A DNA stretch of 64,000 nucleotides from Mycolicibacterium chitae (GTDB lineage: Bacteria > Actinomycetota > Actinomycetes > Mycobacteriales > Mycobacteriaceae), in assembly GCF_900637205.1 (NCBI RefSeq), contig NZ_LR134355.1, positions 124,001-188,000 of the forward strand, given 5' to 3'. Below are positions 1-16,413 of the stretch, in pieces. The translations under genes and the position numbers were made by a program. Under the pieces are notes generated by a model. That model saw only the letters and a program-made list of their open reading frames with translations, was not told the DNA's origin and searched no databases. Numbering within the stretch: the stretch's first letter is position 1; each line of letters begins with the position of its first letter.

Positions 1-785
1 CCGTTGCGGCGCATCTGGTCGAGGAAGACCACCTGGTCGGGGAAGATGTTGGCCGGGTCGTCGTGGTCGTCGTTGAGGTCGCGCAGGGCGGGGTCGAGGA
101 AGCACGGCGGGCCGGCCGACGGGATCACCCACGTCGCACCCACCTGGGCGATGTACTGGCGGCAGCGGTCCATCTGGCGTTGCCGCTTCTGGCTGCCGAA
201 CGCTTCCTTCGCGCGGGCCGGCATGTCGTAGACCATCGGGTACCAGATGGCGCCCGAGTACTGCAGCATGTGCACGTCGACGTGGCCGAACTCGGCCGCC
301 ACCATGTCCAGGTCGATGGGGCGGGCGTCGTTCATGTTGAACACCGTGGTGGTGCCGTCGGAGACCACCAGGCCCGAGTCGCCGATGGGCCCGTCGGCGG
401 GGGCGCGCAGCGCGATGATCATGATGTCGAGGTCGCCCTTGGGCCCGCTCAGCGTGTGCTTGGTCGAGTCGGTGGTCTCGACGAAGCGGTGGAAGCCCAG
501 CTTCTCCAGCTCGCGCTTGAGGTCGGGCACCGGGAAGTCCGGCAGCAGCACCACGGCGTCCTTGTTGACGTGCGCGCGCAGGTTCTCCGGGTCGAAGTGG
601 TCCTTGTGCAGGTGCGACACGTAGAGGTAGTCGCAGTCGCCGAGCGCGTCCCAGTCCAGCTCGCTGTTGTCGGGGAAGACGAACCACGAACCGAAGTACG
701 CCGGGTTGACCCACGGGTCGCACAGGATGCTCCCGGCTGTGGTGTCGATCCGGAAGCCGGCGTGACCGACGCTGGTGACCTGCAC
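1..785 (-). CDS. MBL-fold metallohydrolase, partial at window edge
   Basis: The N-terminal ~261 residues are visible and the gene runs off the left edge. The reading begins with a GTG at 785 (MQVTSVGHAGFRIDTTAGS), preceded by GGAGAG five bases upstream. The metal-binding motif HLHKDH sits about 55 residues in, followed by the strand pattern of UlaG-like metallo-beta-lactamase-fold proteins. The gene faces away from the acyltransferase at 958. By position and sequence it resembles the M. tuberculosis Rv3818 type, a long MBL protein that may carry a further C-terminal domain; that part is outside the window. The substrate is unknown. Confidence 0.8.
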   Translation of the reverse strand, partial: MQVTSVGHAGFRIDTTAGSILCDPWVNPAYFGSWFVFPDNSELDWDALGDCDYLYVSHLHKDHFDPENLRAHVNKDAVVLLPDFPVPDLKRELEKLGFHRFVETTDSTKHTLSGPKGDLDIMIIALRAPADGPIGDSGLVVSDGTTTVFNMNDARPIDLDMVAAEFGHVDVHMLQYSGAIWYPMVYDMPARAKEAFGSQKRQRQMDRCRQYIAQVGATWVIPSAGPPCFLDPALRDLNDDHDDPANIFPDQVVFLDQMRRN

Positions 786-957
786 TGATACTCTCCGAAC
801 ACGATTCTGGCCGGGCTGCGGCCGAGCCTTTTGCAGTCCCGAGCTTAGTCGCCGTCGGGCGCCGCGGCGCCCGACAGTCGCACGCGGCCCCGGGTCCGAT
901 GGGCCCCGTCGGCGGTGCCAATATGCTCTGGCGCACCCCCGGCTAGGCTGGTTGGCT

Positions 958-1716
958 GTGGAACCCGTATACGGCACCGTCATCCAGCTTGCGCGTGCGG
1001 CCTGGCGAGTCCAGGGCCTCACGTTCACGGTGACGGGGGTGGAGAACCTGCCCAGGACCGGCGGCGCCGTCGTGGCGATCAATCACACCAGCTACTTCGA
1101 CTTCACCTTCGCCGGCCTGCCCGCCTACAAGCAGGGCCTGGGCCGCAAGGTGCGGTTCATGGCCAAGCAGGAGGTGTTCGACCACAAGGTGGGCGGCTTC
1201 CTGATGCGCAAGCTGCGGCACATCCCGGTGGACCGGGAGGCCGGCGCGGATTCGTTCGCCGAAGCCTGCCGGCAACTCGAGCGCGGCGAGCTGGTCGGGG
1301 TGTACCCGGAGGCCACCATCAGCCGCAGCTTCGAGATCAAGGAGTTCAAGTCGGGCGCGGCGCGGATGGCGATCGCGGCCGGCGTGCCGATCGTCCCGCA
1401 CATCGTGTGGGGCGCCCAGCGGGTGTGGACCAAGGGGCATCCCAAGAATCTGTGGCGGCCCAAGGTGCCGATCTCCGTGGCGGTGGGCGAGCCGATCGCC
1501 CCGACGCTGCCGGCCGCCGAGCTGACCGCGCTGCTGCACAGCCGCATGCAGCACCTGCTCGAGCAGGTCCAGGACGCCTACGGGCCCTACCCGCCGGGCG
1601 AATACTGGGTGCCCAAGCGCCTCGGCGGCAGTGCCCCGTCGCTGGCGGAGGCCTCCCGGATGGACGCGGAGGAGGCTGCGGAGCGGGCTGCGCGACGGGC
1701 GCAGGCCTCGGAGTAG
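958..1716 (+). CDS. 1-acyl-sn-glycerol-3-phosphate acyltransferase family (PlsC type), copy 1
   Basis: This 252-residue protein carries the acyltransferase block NHTSYFDF (HX4D catalytic pair) near residue 42 and the substrate-binding block YPEATISRSF near residue 117. It should transfer an acyl chain to a lysophospholipid or related alcohol at the membrane. I chose GTG 958 (VEPVYGTVIQLA) because it aligns with the start of the next gene (MEPVFRSLEIAA); an ATG at 775 would add 61 residues of unrelated sequence. It sits three bases before copy 2, so the two are co-transcribed. The M. tuberculosis equivalents are the Rv3814c-Rv3816c group. Confidence 0.88.
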   Translation: MEPVYGTVIQLARAAWRVQGLTFTVTGVENLPRTGGAVVAINHTSYFDFTFAGLPAYKQGLGRKVRFMAKQEVFDHKVGGFLMRKLRHIPVDREAGADSFAEACRQLERGELVGVYPEATISRSFEIKEFKSGAARMAIAAGVPIVPHIVWGAQRVWTKGHPKNLWRPKVPISVAVGEPIAPTLPAAELTALLHSRMQHLLEQVQDAYGPYPPGEYWVPKRLGGSAPSLAEASRMDAEEAAERAARRAQASE

Positions 1717-1719
1717 GGC

Positions 1720-2466
1720 ATGGAGCCGGTCTTCCGCAGCCTGGAGATCGCGGCCGGGATCGCGCGGCGCGTCACCGGAACCAGGATCACCTTCCACGGG
1801 TTGGAAAACCTCCCGCGGCGCGGTGGTGCGGTCGTCGCCATCAACCACACCGGCTACATCGACTTCCTGCCCGCGGCGCTGGCGGCGACCGAGCGCAAGC
1901 GGCGGCTGCGGTTCATGATCAAGGCCGAGATGACGCAGGTGCGCGTGGTCAACTTCCTGATCACGCACTCCAAGACCATCCCGGTGGACCGCAGCGCGGG
2001 TGCCGGGGCCTACGCCGAGGCGGTGCAGCGGCTGCGCGAGGGCGAACTGGTCGCCGTGTACCCGGAGGCCACCATCAGCCGCTCCTTCGAACTCAAGGAG
2101 TTCAAGTCGGGCGCGGCGCGGATGGCGCTCGAGGCGCAGGTGCCGCTCATCCCGTTGATCGTCTGGGGCGCGCACCGGATGTGGACCAAGGACCACCCGA
2201 GGCGCCTGAGCCGCAGGAAGATCCCGATCACCGTGGAGGTGGGCGAGCCGCTCGACCCGGTCGGCACCACCGCAGAACTGGAGGCCGCGTTGCGCGCCTC
2301 GATGACGACGATCCTGCACCGGGTGCAGGAGAACTATCCGCATCCGGCCGGCGCCTACTGGGTGCCCCGGCGACTCGGCGGTGGCGCCCCCACCCCGGCC
2401 GAGGCCAAACAGCTCGACGAGGCCGAACTGGCCGAGCGGGCCCGAAAGCGAAGTGACCAACGATGA
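1720..2466 (+). CDS. 1-acyl-sn-glycerol-3-phosphate acyltransferase family (PlsC type), copy 2
   Basis: A 248-residue paralogue of the preceding gene. It has the HX4D block NHTGYIDF near residue 42 and the block YPEATISRSFELKEF near residue 115, nearly the same as in copy 1. The rest has diverged more, so the duplication is not recent. Its stop overlaps the ATG of the HAD phosphatase (ATGA at 2463-2466), which makes a three-gene operon likely. Membrane-associated glycerolipid acylation is inferred from the family; the acyl acceptor is not evident from sequence. Confidence 0.88.
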   Translation: MEPVFRSLEIAAGIARRVTGTRITFHGLENLPRRGGAVVAINHTGYIDFLPAALAATERKRRLRFMIKAEMTQVRVVNFLITHSKTIPVDRSAGAGAYAEAVQRLREGELVAVYPEATISRSFELKEFKSGAARMALEAQVPLIPLIVWGAHRMWTKDHPRRLSRRKIPITVEVGEPLDPVGTTAELEAALRASMTTILHRVQENYPHPAGAYWVPRRLGGGAPTPAEAKQLDEAELAERARKRSDQR

Positions 2467-3278
2467 CCCCGCCCGCACTGATCGCCACCGACGTGGATGG
2501 CACCCTGCTCGACGAGTACGAACAGGTGACCCCGCGCACCAAGGATGCGGTGAACGCCGCGGTGGACTCGGGCACCCGCTTCATCCTGGCCACCGGCCGG
2601 CCGCCGCGCTGGGTGGCCCCGGTGGTCGACGCGCTCGGATTCGCGCCACTGGCGGTGTGCGCCAACGGCTCTGTGCTCTACGACCCGTCGACGGACCGGA
2701 TCCTGTCGGTGCGCACGCTGTCGATCGACGCGCTGGTCCGCCTCGCCGACCTCGCGCACCGGGTGCTGCCGGGGGCGGGCCTGGCCGTCGAGCGGGTGGG
2801 GGAGAGCGCCCACGACGCGGCGACGCCGCAGTTCGTCAGTTCGCCGGGCTACGAGCACGCCTGGCTCAATCCGGACAACACCGAGGTGTCGCTGACCGAC
2901 CTGCTCTCGGCCCCGGCGATCAAGCTGCTGATCCGCCAGGTCGGGGCCACGAGCTCCGACATGGCCGCCGAGTTGGTGAAACACATTGGCAGCGAGGCGG
3001 ATATCACCTACAGCACCAACAACGGTCTGATCGAGGTGATGCCGTCCGGCGTCAGCAAGGCGACCGGGATCGCCGAGTTCGCCGATCCGTTGGGCATCAC
3101 CGCCGACGAGACCATCACCTTCGGCGACATGCCCAACGACGTGGCGATGCTGGCCTGGGCCGGGCACGGGGTGGCGATGGGCAACGCGCATCCGGCGGCC
3201 ATCGCCGCGGCCAACGAGGTGACGACGCCGAACACCGACGACGGCCTGGCCCGGGTCCTCGAGCGCTGGTGGCCCTGA
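2463..3278 (+). CDS. HAD-superfamily Cof-type phosphatase
   Basis: 271 residues. HAD motif I is DVDGTLLDE near residue 9, where the first Asp is the nucleophile. Motif II lies in the segment ATGRPPRW, and the C-terminal metal motif is GDMPNDVAML near residue 221. The large cap between motifs II and III matches the Cof/YbjI class (type IIB cap). It probably dephosphorylates a small phospho-metabolite; no specific substrate can be named. It overlaps the upstream acyltransferase by four bases and ends three bases before a convergent gene. It corresponds to Rv3813c by order. Confidence 0.9.
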   Translation: MTPPALIATDVDGTLLDEYEQVTPRTKDAVNAAVDSGTRFILATGRPPRWVAPVVDALGFAPLAVCANGSVLYDPSTDRILSVRTLSIDALVRLADLAHRVLPGAGLAVERVGESAHDAATPQFVSSPGYEHAWLNPDNTEVSLTDLLSAPAIKLLIRQVGATSSDMAAELVKHIGSEADITYSTNNGLIEVMPSGVSKATGIAEFADPLGITADETITFGDMPNDVAMLAWAGHGVAMGNAHPAAIAAANEVTTPNTDDGLARVLERWWP

Positions 3279-3281
3279 CCC

Positions 3282-4925
3282 CTAGTTGGTGATCTTGAGC
3301 TGGATCGGGGTGAACCGCTCGAGCTGGACCGGCGGGCCGTCCGGCGGGGGCGGCGGGAGCCGCTGGGCGACCCCGTCGACCACGCGGGTGACCAGGCCGG
3401 TCTCGCGGTCGTAGTTCAGGGTGCCGCGCTGGAAGTTCTGCACGATCCATTGCGGCTCGTGGATCTCGGCGCTGGTCGGCAGGCCCAGCAGGCCGCGCTC
3501 GTAGCCCAGGGACGCCCAGGCCGCGTAGATGGCGCCGGTCACCGGTTCGGCCCCGCTCTCGCTGGACCAGTACATGGCCCCGTGCTCGAAGGTGGCATAC
3601 CGCGCACCCCGGTCGGCGAAGGCCTCCGGTGAGGTGGGCGCCCCGAGCGCCGAGGCGTCCCCGCCCATCGACTCCCACTTGGCGAAGATCGCGCCGCCGC
3701 GCAGCCGGTCCTCGAGCGTCAGCGGGGGCGGGGGTTGGTTGAACCGCGCTGCCAGATCGCGGATCTCGTCGAGCGCGGCGTAGGCGGCGTCCCCCGGGCA
3801 GTCGGTGTTCCCGACGTCGCGGTGGGTGAAGATGGTCGGCAGCGTGGGCATGGAGCCGCGGGCGAAGTGCGTGAACTGCCCACCGGCCGAAGGCATCACG
3901 ACGGTGCCGCGCGGGTCGACGTGGTCGAGACCCAGCCGCCAGCCGAGTAGCCGGCCCATGGTGCCCAGCAGGATGTCCGGCGGCCGGAACTCGTCGAAGT
4001 TGCCGAGCATCGCCACGCCGAACGTGTTGTGGTTGAAGCCGCCGGAATGCGAGCCCTCGACCGGGCGGTCGGTGCCGCCGGCGCGGCCCTCGAAGACCTG
4101 GCCGTACTTGTCGACCAGGGCGTTGTAGCCGATGTCGCACCAGCCCAGCGTCTGGGTGTGATACGCGTAGATGGCGCGGATGATCGCCGCCGAATCCTCG
4201 GGGGCGTAGTCGTTGTTGCCGGCGGTGTGGTGCACCACCCCGGCCCGCACCGAGTCGCCGTAGACCGGCGGGCCGCAGCGGCCGGTCGGGCCCGCGCCCC
4301 ACTGCGCGCGGCTGATGATGGCCGGCGGCTGCCCCGGCGGCAGCGCCGCGGTGGGCGGTGTCCACTGGACGTCGACCGGGGCCTGCGGCGGGCTGATGAG
4401 CACCGCGGAAAGATGCTGTCCCAGCGGCTGTTCGACGGAGGCGGGCCGGTAGCCGAGTTCCTGGTCGGCGGCGTCGTCGCGGGGGGTCTCGGCGGTCGTC
4501 GTGGGCGCGCCGGCGGGCCGGTCGACCGCGATCTGCACGCTGGTGGTGTTGCCGACGAAGACGGGGTCGGTGCCCCGCGGCGCGCTGTCGGCGCTGTCGT
4601 CGGCGGCCGACCGCAGCGGCTCGGCCTCGTACCAGGGGCCCCAGCTGCCGTCGCCGCGCTTGGCCCGGATGCGCGCGGAGGTGTCGGTGAGGTCGTCACC
4701 GGTCAGCGCCACCATGGAGAACGGGGTCGGCTGCGAGATCTCGCGCACCGTGGTGCCGCCGCCGAGTCCGTCGAGCGGCTGTTCGACCAGGCGGGTGTCC
4801 TCGGCGCTGGGCGCTTCGTCGCGCGGCTGGGACCCGTCGAGGGCCCACGGCAGGATCACCACGGTCGCCGCGATCGCGGTGAGCAGCAGAGCCGGCGGTG
4901 GCCGGCGGCCGGAACGGCGGGGCAC
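3282..4925 (-). CDS. Secreted PGRP/amidase-domain protein with LGFP repeats (Rv3811-like)
   Basis: 547 residues. A basic start and a hydrophobic stretch (about residues 12-28) act as signal peptide or anchor. The middle holds a peptidoglycan-recognition/amidase_2 domain beginning around IISRAQWGA, with the zinc-ligand type segments VVHHTAGNNDY and FTHRDVGNTDCPG. The C-terminal third contains LGFP-type repeats (for example GAPTSPEAFADRGARYATFEHG and LGLPTSAEI), which in mycobacteria and corynebacteria bind the cell wall. It likely cleaves or binds peptidoglycan outside the membrane. It is convergent with the HAD gene and downstream of erp on the same strand, separated by a strong hairpin. Confidence 0.9.
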   Translation of the reverse strand: MPRRSGRRPPPALLLTAIAATVVILPWALDGSQPRDEAPSAEDTRLVEQPLDGLGGGTTVREISQPTPFSMVALTGDDLTDTSARIRAKRGDGSWGPWYEAEPLRSAADDSADSAPRGTDPVFVGNTTSVQIAVDRPAGAPTTTAETPRDDAADQELGYRPASVEQPLGQHLSAVLISPPQAPVDVQWTPPTAALPPGQPPAIISRAQWGAGPTGRCGPPVYGDSVRAGVVHHTAGNNDYAPEDSAAIIRAIYAYHTQTLGWCDIGYNALVDKYGQVFEGRAGGTDRPVEGSHSGGFNHNTFGVAMLGNFDEFRPPDILLGTMGRLLGWRLGLDHVDPRGTVVMPSAGGQFTHFARGSMPTLPTIFTHRDVGNTDCPGDAAYAALDEIRDLAARFNQPPPPLTLEDRLRGGAIFAKWESMGGDASALGAPTSPEAFADRGARYATFEHGAMYWSSESGAEPVTGAIYAAWASLGYERGLLGLPTSAEIHEPQWIVQNFQRGTLNYDRETGLVTRVVDGVAQRLPPPPPDGPPVQLERFTPIQLKITN

Positions 4926-5012
4926 GGTCCGATGTTACGTATGTGTCGTGTGTTACTCGTGTTTCGACACGGTACGAAAGTGAATTAAGTGACTAGGTGA
5001 TCCCGCACGTGC

Positions 5013-5076
5013 AACGGCACCGCAGGGAGTTCGGGCTCGATAGGGGTCGAGTGCGAGCCCACCCTGCGGTGCCGTT
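5013..5076 (-). terminator. Long hairpin between erp and the PGRP gene
   Basis: Two perfect 15-base arms, AACGGCACCGCAGGG (5013-5027) and its reverse complement (5062-5076), enclose a second inner 7-base pair of arms (5033-5039 / 5054-5060). It lies just after the erp stop on the minus strand. There is no clear U-tract, as is common for mycobacterial terminators, so it could instead stabilise the erp mRNA end. Confidence 0.7.
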
Positions 5077-5114
5077 TGGTTACAGGACTTTTTGTTACCG
5101 GACGGTGGCGTCGG

Positions 5115-6023
5115 TCACCCCGCCGCGGCGGTTGCGGCCTCGGCCGCACCGGCGGCGGCTCCGGCGGCGGCCTCGGCGGCCGGGGCGGCGGCGCCCTGGG
5201 CGGCCGGTGCCGCGGACTGCACCGCGCTCATGATCGACGGCATCACGACACCCTTGAGCAGGTCGATCGCCTGACCGGCGCCGAGTTGGTTGGCGGCGCT
5301 GCTCAGGTCGCTGATCAGCCCGCCGCCCCCGGTCGAGGCCGGCATCGTCGCCAGCGAGGGGTCACCCAGGATCGGGTAGGTGCCCGCCATCGGATCGAGC
5401 CCGATCGGCGCGCTGATCGGCACCTCATTGGGCAGACCCAGGCCCGGCGCGGCACCCGGCACCGGGGCCAGCGGATCCGGCGAGGTCAGCGCCGGGTTCA
5501 GGCCCGTGTCGGTCAGCCCGGGGGTCAGGCCCGCGGGGCTGGTCAGCTCCGGGGTCAGGGCCGGGTTGGCCAGCGCCGGATCGTCGAGCGAGGGCGTCGT
5601 CAGCCCGGGGGTCGCCGGCGTGGTCAGACCCGGCGTGGTCAGACCGGGAGAGGTCAGACCGGGCGTGGTGAGACCCGGAGAGGTCAGACCGGGGGTGGTC
5701 AGACCGGGCGTGGTGAGACCCGGGGTACCCAGGCCGGGGCTGGTCAGCGCCGGATTGGTCAGCCCGGTGGCGGGCATGGCGCCCGCGGGGCTCAGGCCGG
5801 TCGGCATGGGCGGCAGGTTGATCCCGAACTGCGAGAGGCCCTGCTGCAGGGCGGACATCAGCTCGTTCGGCAGGTCGGTCACGACGGCCGCCTGCTCGAA
5901 GTCGCGCTCCTGCGGGACCGGCGAGAGCTCGGAAAGGGCAATCACGGCAAATGGACTCGCAACGGCCAGGGCGGCGACCGCGCTCATGGCTGTCGAGAGC
6001 TTGCGTCGACGTCGGTTTGGCAC
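5115..6023 (-). CDS. erp: Exported repetitive protein Erp (PirG)
   Basis: 302 residues. An N-terminal signal peptide (about residues 1-30) is followed by a conserved region. A central block (roughly 5570-5770) is built from repeats of the PGLTTP/PGLTSP/PALTSP type, the hallmark of Erp. The end is Ala-rich and hydrophobic (about the last 40 residues) and may act as a surface anchor. Erp is a cell-surface protein needed for full virulence in M. tuberculosis and for normal envelope in other species; its biochemical role is not settled. The start is GTG at 6023 with GAGGAG six bases upstream. It is divergent from glf, as in M. tuberculosis (Rv3810/Rv3809c). Confidence 0.95.
   Translation of the reverse strand: MPNRRRRKLSTAMSAVAALAVASPFAVIALSELSPVPQERDFEQAAVVTDLPNELMSALQQGLSQFGINLPPMPTGLSPAGAMPATGLTNPALTSPGLGTPGLTTPGLTTPGLTSPGLTTPGLTSPGLTTPGLTTPATPGLTTPSLDDPALANPALTPELTSPAGLTPGLTDTGLNPALTSPDPLAPVPGAAPGLGLPNEVPISAPIGLDPMAGTYPILGDPSLATMPASTGGGGLISDLSSAANQLGAGQAIDLLKGVVMPSIMSAVQSAAPAAQGAAAPAAEAAAGAAAGAAEAATAAAG
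5570..5770 (-). repeat. PGLTx coding repeats in erp
   Basis: In-frame degenerate repeats of about 15 bases encode PGLTT/PGLTS/PALTS units. Unit number varies between species and strains in this gene family. The DNA repeat is a likely spot for slippage. Confidence 0.9.
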
Positions 6024-6080
6024 GGAAGTCTCCTCAATCTGGACTACGTGTGTGCATCTGGAACTACTGGATCGACGGTA

Positions 6081-6095
6081 CAGCTGTGACAGCTG
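6081..6095. promoter_or_regulatory. Palindrome in the erp-glf divergent gap
   Basis: CAGCTGT-G-ACAGCTG is a perfect 15-base palindrome formed by a direct repeat of AGCTGTGAC. It lies about 58 bases before the erp start and 100 before the glf start, a suitable place for a regulator controlling either gene. No regulator is identified. Confidence 0.4.
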
Positions 6096-6123
6096 TGACT
6101 AGAGTGACGATGCGGAATCGTGA

Positions 6124-9387
<3,264 letters not shown>

Positions 9388-9395
<8 letters not shown>

Positions 9396-9960
9396 ACCGC
9401 AGTGGCGCGCGGCCACGCCCGCCGACGCGCCCCCGCCCACCCGCGAGGAGATCGCGCTCATCGCGGTGCAGGGCGCGCTGGCGGGTAGGCCCGGCGTACT
9501 GCGCATCGCGCGGGCCATGTCGCACTTCGGCGAGCACAGCCTGGGCTGGGTGGCCGTCGCGGCCGCGGGCGCGCTGGCCAACCCGCGCCGCCGTCGGGAG
9601 TGGGTCACCGCCGGTGCGGGCGCATTCCTCGCGCACGCCGCCGCCGTCGTCATCAAACGGGTGGTCCGCCGCACCCGGCCGTCGCATCCGGGCATCGCCG
9701 TGAACGTGGGCACGCCGAGTCGGCTCAGCTTCCCGTCGGCGCACGCCACCTCCACCACCGCCGCGGCCGTGCTGCTCGGCCGGGTCACCGGCGCGCCGCT
9801 GCCCGCGCTGCTGGTGCCGCCGATGGCGTTGTCGCGCATGGTGCTCGGCGTGCACTACCCCTCCGACGTCGCCACCGGGATCGTGGTCGGCGCGCTCGTG
9901 GCCAAGGGCACCGAGGCTGTTTCGGTCCGGTTGGACCGCCGTCACAGAGGAGATCGATGA
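9388..9960 (+). CDS. PAP2-family membrane phosphatase (Rv3807c-like)
   Basis: 190 residues with several hydrophobic helices. The three PAP2 signature motifs are present: KRVVRRTRP, PSAHATST and RMVLGVHYPSDVATG. Placed between glfT2 and ubiA, it is the best local candidate to dephosphorylate decaprenyl-phosphoryl-5-phosphoribose, the product of UbiA, to yield the DprE1 substrate. This role is inferred from order and family. It overlaps both neighbours (9388-9395 and 9957-9960). Confidence 0.88.
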
Positions 9961-10868
9961 CTGAGACGCCCGCGGTCGCCGGCCCACCGAAATCCCTGCC
10001 CGCCGGCGTCGTCAAGGCGCTGCGGCCGCGGCAGTGGGTGAAGAACCTGCTGGTGCTCGCCGCACCGCTGGCCGCGCTCGGCGGCGAGGTCGAGTACGAC
10101 TACAGCTTCGTGCTGACCCGGGTGGCCATCGCGTTCGCGGTGTTCAGCATGGCGGCGTCGTGCATCTACCTGGTCAACGACGCCCGCGATGTCGAGGCCG
10201 ACCGCCAGCATCCCACCAAGCGCTTCCGCCCGATCGCCGCCGGGGTGGTCCCGGAGGGGCTGGCCTACGGGCTGGCCGCGGTCCTCGGGGTGGCCGCGCT
10301 GGCCATCTCCTGGTTCGTCGAGCCCAACCTGGCCGTGGTCATCGGCGCCTACCTGGCCATCCAGCTGGCGTACTGCTTCGGCCTCAAACACCTGGCCGTG
10401 ATCGACATCTGCATCGTGTCGTCGGCCTATCTGATCCGCGCGATCGCCGGCGCCGCGGCCGCGCAAATCCCACTGTCGCAATGGTTCCTGTTGGTGATGG
10501 CCTTCGGTTCGCTGTTCATGGCGGCCGGCAAGCGCTACGCCGAACTGCAGCTGGCCGAGCGCACCGGGGCCAAGATCCGCAAGTCCCTGGAGAGCTACAC
10601 CAGCAGCTACCTGCGCTTCGTGTGGACGCTGGCGGGCACCGCGGTGGTGCTCTGCTACGGGCTGTGGGCCTTCGAGCGCGACGGCAACGAGGGCTCGTGG
10701 TTCGCGGTGTCGATGATCCCGTTCACCATCGCGATCCTGCGCTACGCCGTCGACATCGACGGCGGCATCGCCGGTGAGCCCGAGGACATCGCACTGCGGG
10801 ACCGGGTGCTGCAGTTCCTTGCGGTGGCGTGGATCGGAACAGTCGGTGCCGCGGTCATCTTCGGCTGA
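9957..10868 (+). CDS. ubiA: Decaprenyl-phosphate phosphoribosyltransferase (DPPR synthase)
   Basis: 303 residues, a UbiA-superfamily integral membrane prenyltransferase-like protein. It transfers 5-phosphoribose from PRPP to decaprenyl phosphate, the first committed step to the arabinose donor. The first Asp-rich motif is NDARDVEADRQHPTKRFRP (about residues 75-93). The region YAVDIDGGIAGEPED near the C-terminus matches the second acidic motif of the mycobacterial enzyme. The ATG at 9957 overlaps the upstream stop; longer in-frame starts run into that gene. In M. tuberculosis this is Rv3806c. Confidence 0.96.
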   Translation: MTETPAVAGPPKSLPAGVVKALRPRQWVKNLLVLAAPLAALGGEVEYDYSFVLTRVAIAFAVFSMAASCIYLVNDARDVEADRQHPTKRFRPIAAGVVPEGLAYGLAAVLGVAALAISWFVEPNLAVVIGAYLAIQLAYCFGLKHLAVIDICIVSSAYLIRAIAGAAAAQIPLSQWFLLVMAFGSLFMAAGKRYAELQLAERTGAKIRKSLESYTSSYLRFVWTLAGTAVVLCYGLWAFERDGNEGSWFAVSMIPFTIAILRYAVDIDGGIAGEPEDIALRDRVLQFLAVAWIGTVGAAVIFG

Positions 10869-10896
10869 CGCCACCCCGACCCTGCGCCGGGCGCCG

Positions 10897-14012
<3,116 letters not shown>

Positions 14013-14115
14013 GGCAGAAGGAACCGACAAGAGTCGATGGCCATTTCTGTGGTTGACTACACGGGCGCGTGGACACAGTTGTCAGCGGCTCCTGCCGCGA
14101 TGGGGTTGTCAGTGA

Positions 14116-15225
<1,110 letters not shown>

Positions 15226-15237
15226 CGAACGCCTTCG

Positions 15238-15271
15238 GAACGGCGGTGGACCTCACGGTCCACCGCCGTTC
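15238..15271 (+). terminator. Terminator hairpin after fbpA
   Basis: A perfect 15-base stem, GAACGGCGGTGGACC (15238-15252) with its complement at 15257-15271, and a 4-base TCAC loop, begins 12 bases after the fbpA stop. No long U-tract follows. Confidence 0.8.
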
Positions 15272-15383
15272 TGCTGTTCCGGGCGCGCCCGCGATTGTCC
15301 GGACCCCGACGCTCGGCGTGCGGTGATGTGATTCACTACGTTGCGGACGGGGCGGCCATCACTACGACAAGGGGCGCACAAAG

Positions 15384-16337
15384 GTGAGTACGACGGTGAG
15401 TAGGACGGCGGTGGGTGCCCCGTTGGTGGGTCCGACCATGTGGGCGGCGATCATGCGCCTGATGTGCGCGGCGGTCCTGGCGGTGGGGCTGTGGGGTGTG
15501 GGCACCGCCCACGGCACACCCGGCACCGCGCACGCCGAGGGCGTCGAGTACCTGCAGGTGCCGTCGGCGGCGATGGGCCGCGACATCCCCGTGGCGTTCC
15601 AGGCCGGCGGACCGCACGCGGTCTTCCTGCTCGACGCGTTCAACGCCGCCCCCGACGTCTCCAACTGGGTGACCGTCGGCAACGGCATGAACGCCCTGGC
15701 GGGCAAGGGCGTCTCGGTCGCCGCGCCGGCCGGCGGCGCGTTCAGCCTCTACACCAACTGGGAGCAGGACGGCAGCAAGCAGTGGGAGACGTTCCTGAGC
15801 ACGGAACTGCCCGACTGGCTGGCCGCCAACAAGGGCCTGTCGCCCACCGGACACGGCATCGTCGGCGCCGCCCAGGGCGGCACCGCCGCGGTGACGTTGG
15901 CCGCCTTCTACCCGAACCGGTTCCGCTACGCGGGCTCGCTGTCGGGCTTCATGAACCCGTCCAACACGTTCCTCAACGGCGCCATCCAGGAGGGCATGAT
16001 GCGCTTCGGCGGCGCGGACGCCAACCGGATGTGGGGCCCGGCCCAGCTGGGCCGCTGGAAGTGGCACGACCCCACCGTGCACTCGCAGTTGCTGATCGAC
16101 AACAACACCCGGTTGTGGGTCTACTCGCCCCAGACGCTGACCGCCAGCGACCCCGCGGCGATGATCGGCTACGCCGACCAGGCCCAGGGCAGCAACCGGT
16201 CCTTCTACTCGGCCTACCGCGCCAACGGCGGCTCCAACGGCCACTTCGACTTCCCGACCAGTGGCGACCACGGCTGGGGCTCGTGGGCCCCGCAGTTGGG
16301 CGCGATGTCCAACGACATCGCCGCAGCAATCGGCTAG
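15384..16337 (+). CDS. fbpD: Antigen 85-like protein MPT51 (FbpD)
   Basis: 317 residues with a signal-type N-terminus. It has the antigen 85 fold (MGRDIPVAFQAGGPHAVFLLD) but the nucleophile motif reads GAAQGGT, with Ala replacing the catalytic Ser. It is therefore expected to lack mycolyltransferase activity, as known for MPT51, and to act by binding carbohydrate or matrix proteins. The start is GTG 15384; a later in-frame ATG (about residue 19) would also leave a signal sequence. It stands alone between two terminator hairpins. Confidence 0.93.
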   Translation: MSTTVSRTAVGAPLVGPTMWAAIMRLMCAAVLAVGLWGVGTAHGTPGTAHAEGVEYLQVPSAAMGRDIPVAFQAGGPHAVFLLDAFNAAPDVSNWVTVGNGMNALAGKGVSVAAPAGGAFSLYTNWEQDGSKQWETFLSTELPDWLAANKGLSPTGHGIVGAAQGGTAAVTLAAFYPNRFRYAGSLSGFMNPSNTFLNGAIQEGMMRFGGADANRMWGPAQLGRWKWHDPTVHSQLLIDNNTRLWVYSPQTLTASDPAAMIGYADQAQGSNRSFYSAYRANGGSNGHFDFPTSGDHGWGSWAPQLGAMSNDIAAAIG

Positions 16338-16349
16338 CAGTTAGCCGAA

Positions 16350-16377
16350 CGCCCGCGGGCCGGCAGGCCCGCGGGCG
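16350..16377 (+). terminator. Terminator hairpin after fbpD
   Basis: A 12-base perfect stem, CGCCCGCGGGCC (16350-16361) paired with 16366-16377, and a 4-base GGCA loop, lies 13 bases after the fbpD stop. Confidence 0.75.
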
Positions 16378-16413
16378 CCAGGGCAGGTTCTCGGTAGCCG
16401 GTAACGTGGAGTC

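Noticed and set aside
5570..5770. Short regular repeats that might suggest a CRISPR-like array
   Set aside because: They are in frame within erp and encode PGLTx units; there are no unique spacers.
10774..10896. ATG 10774 as the aftB start
   Set aside because: The first residues are ubiA sequence read in another frame and have no signal or helix; GTG 10897 gives the expected layout.
15384..16337. Loss of the active Ser in FbpD as a pseudogene sign
   Set aside because: The same change is known in MPT51 proteins and the rest of the gene is intact.
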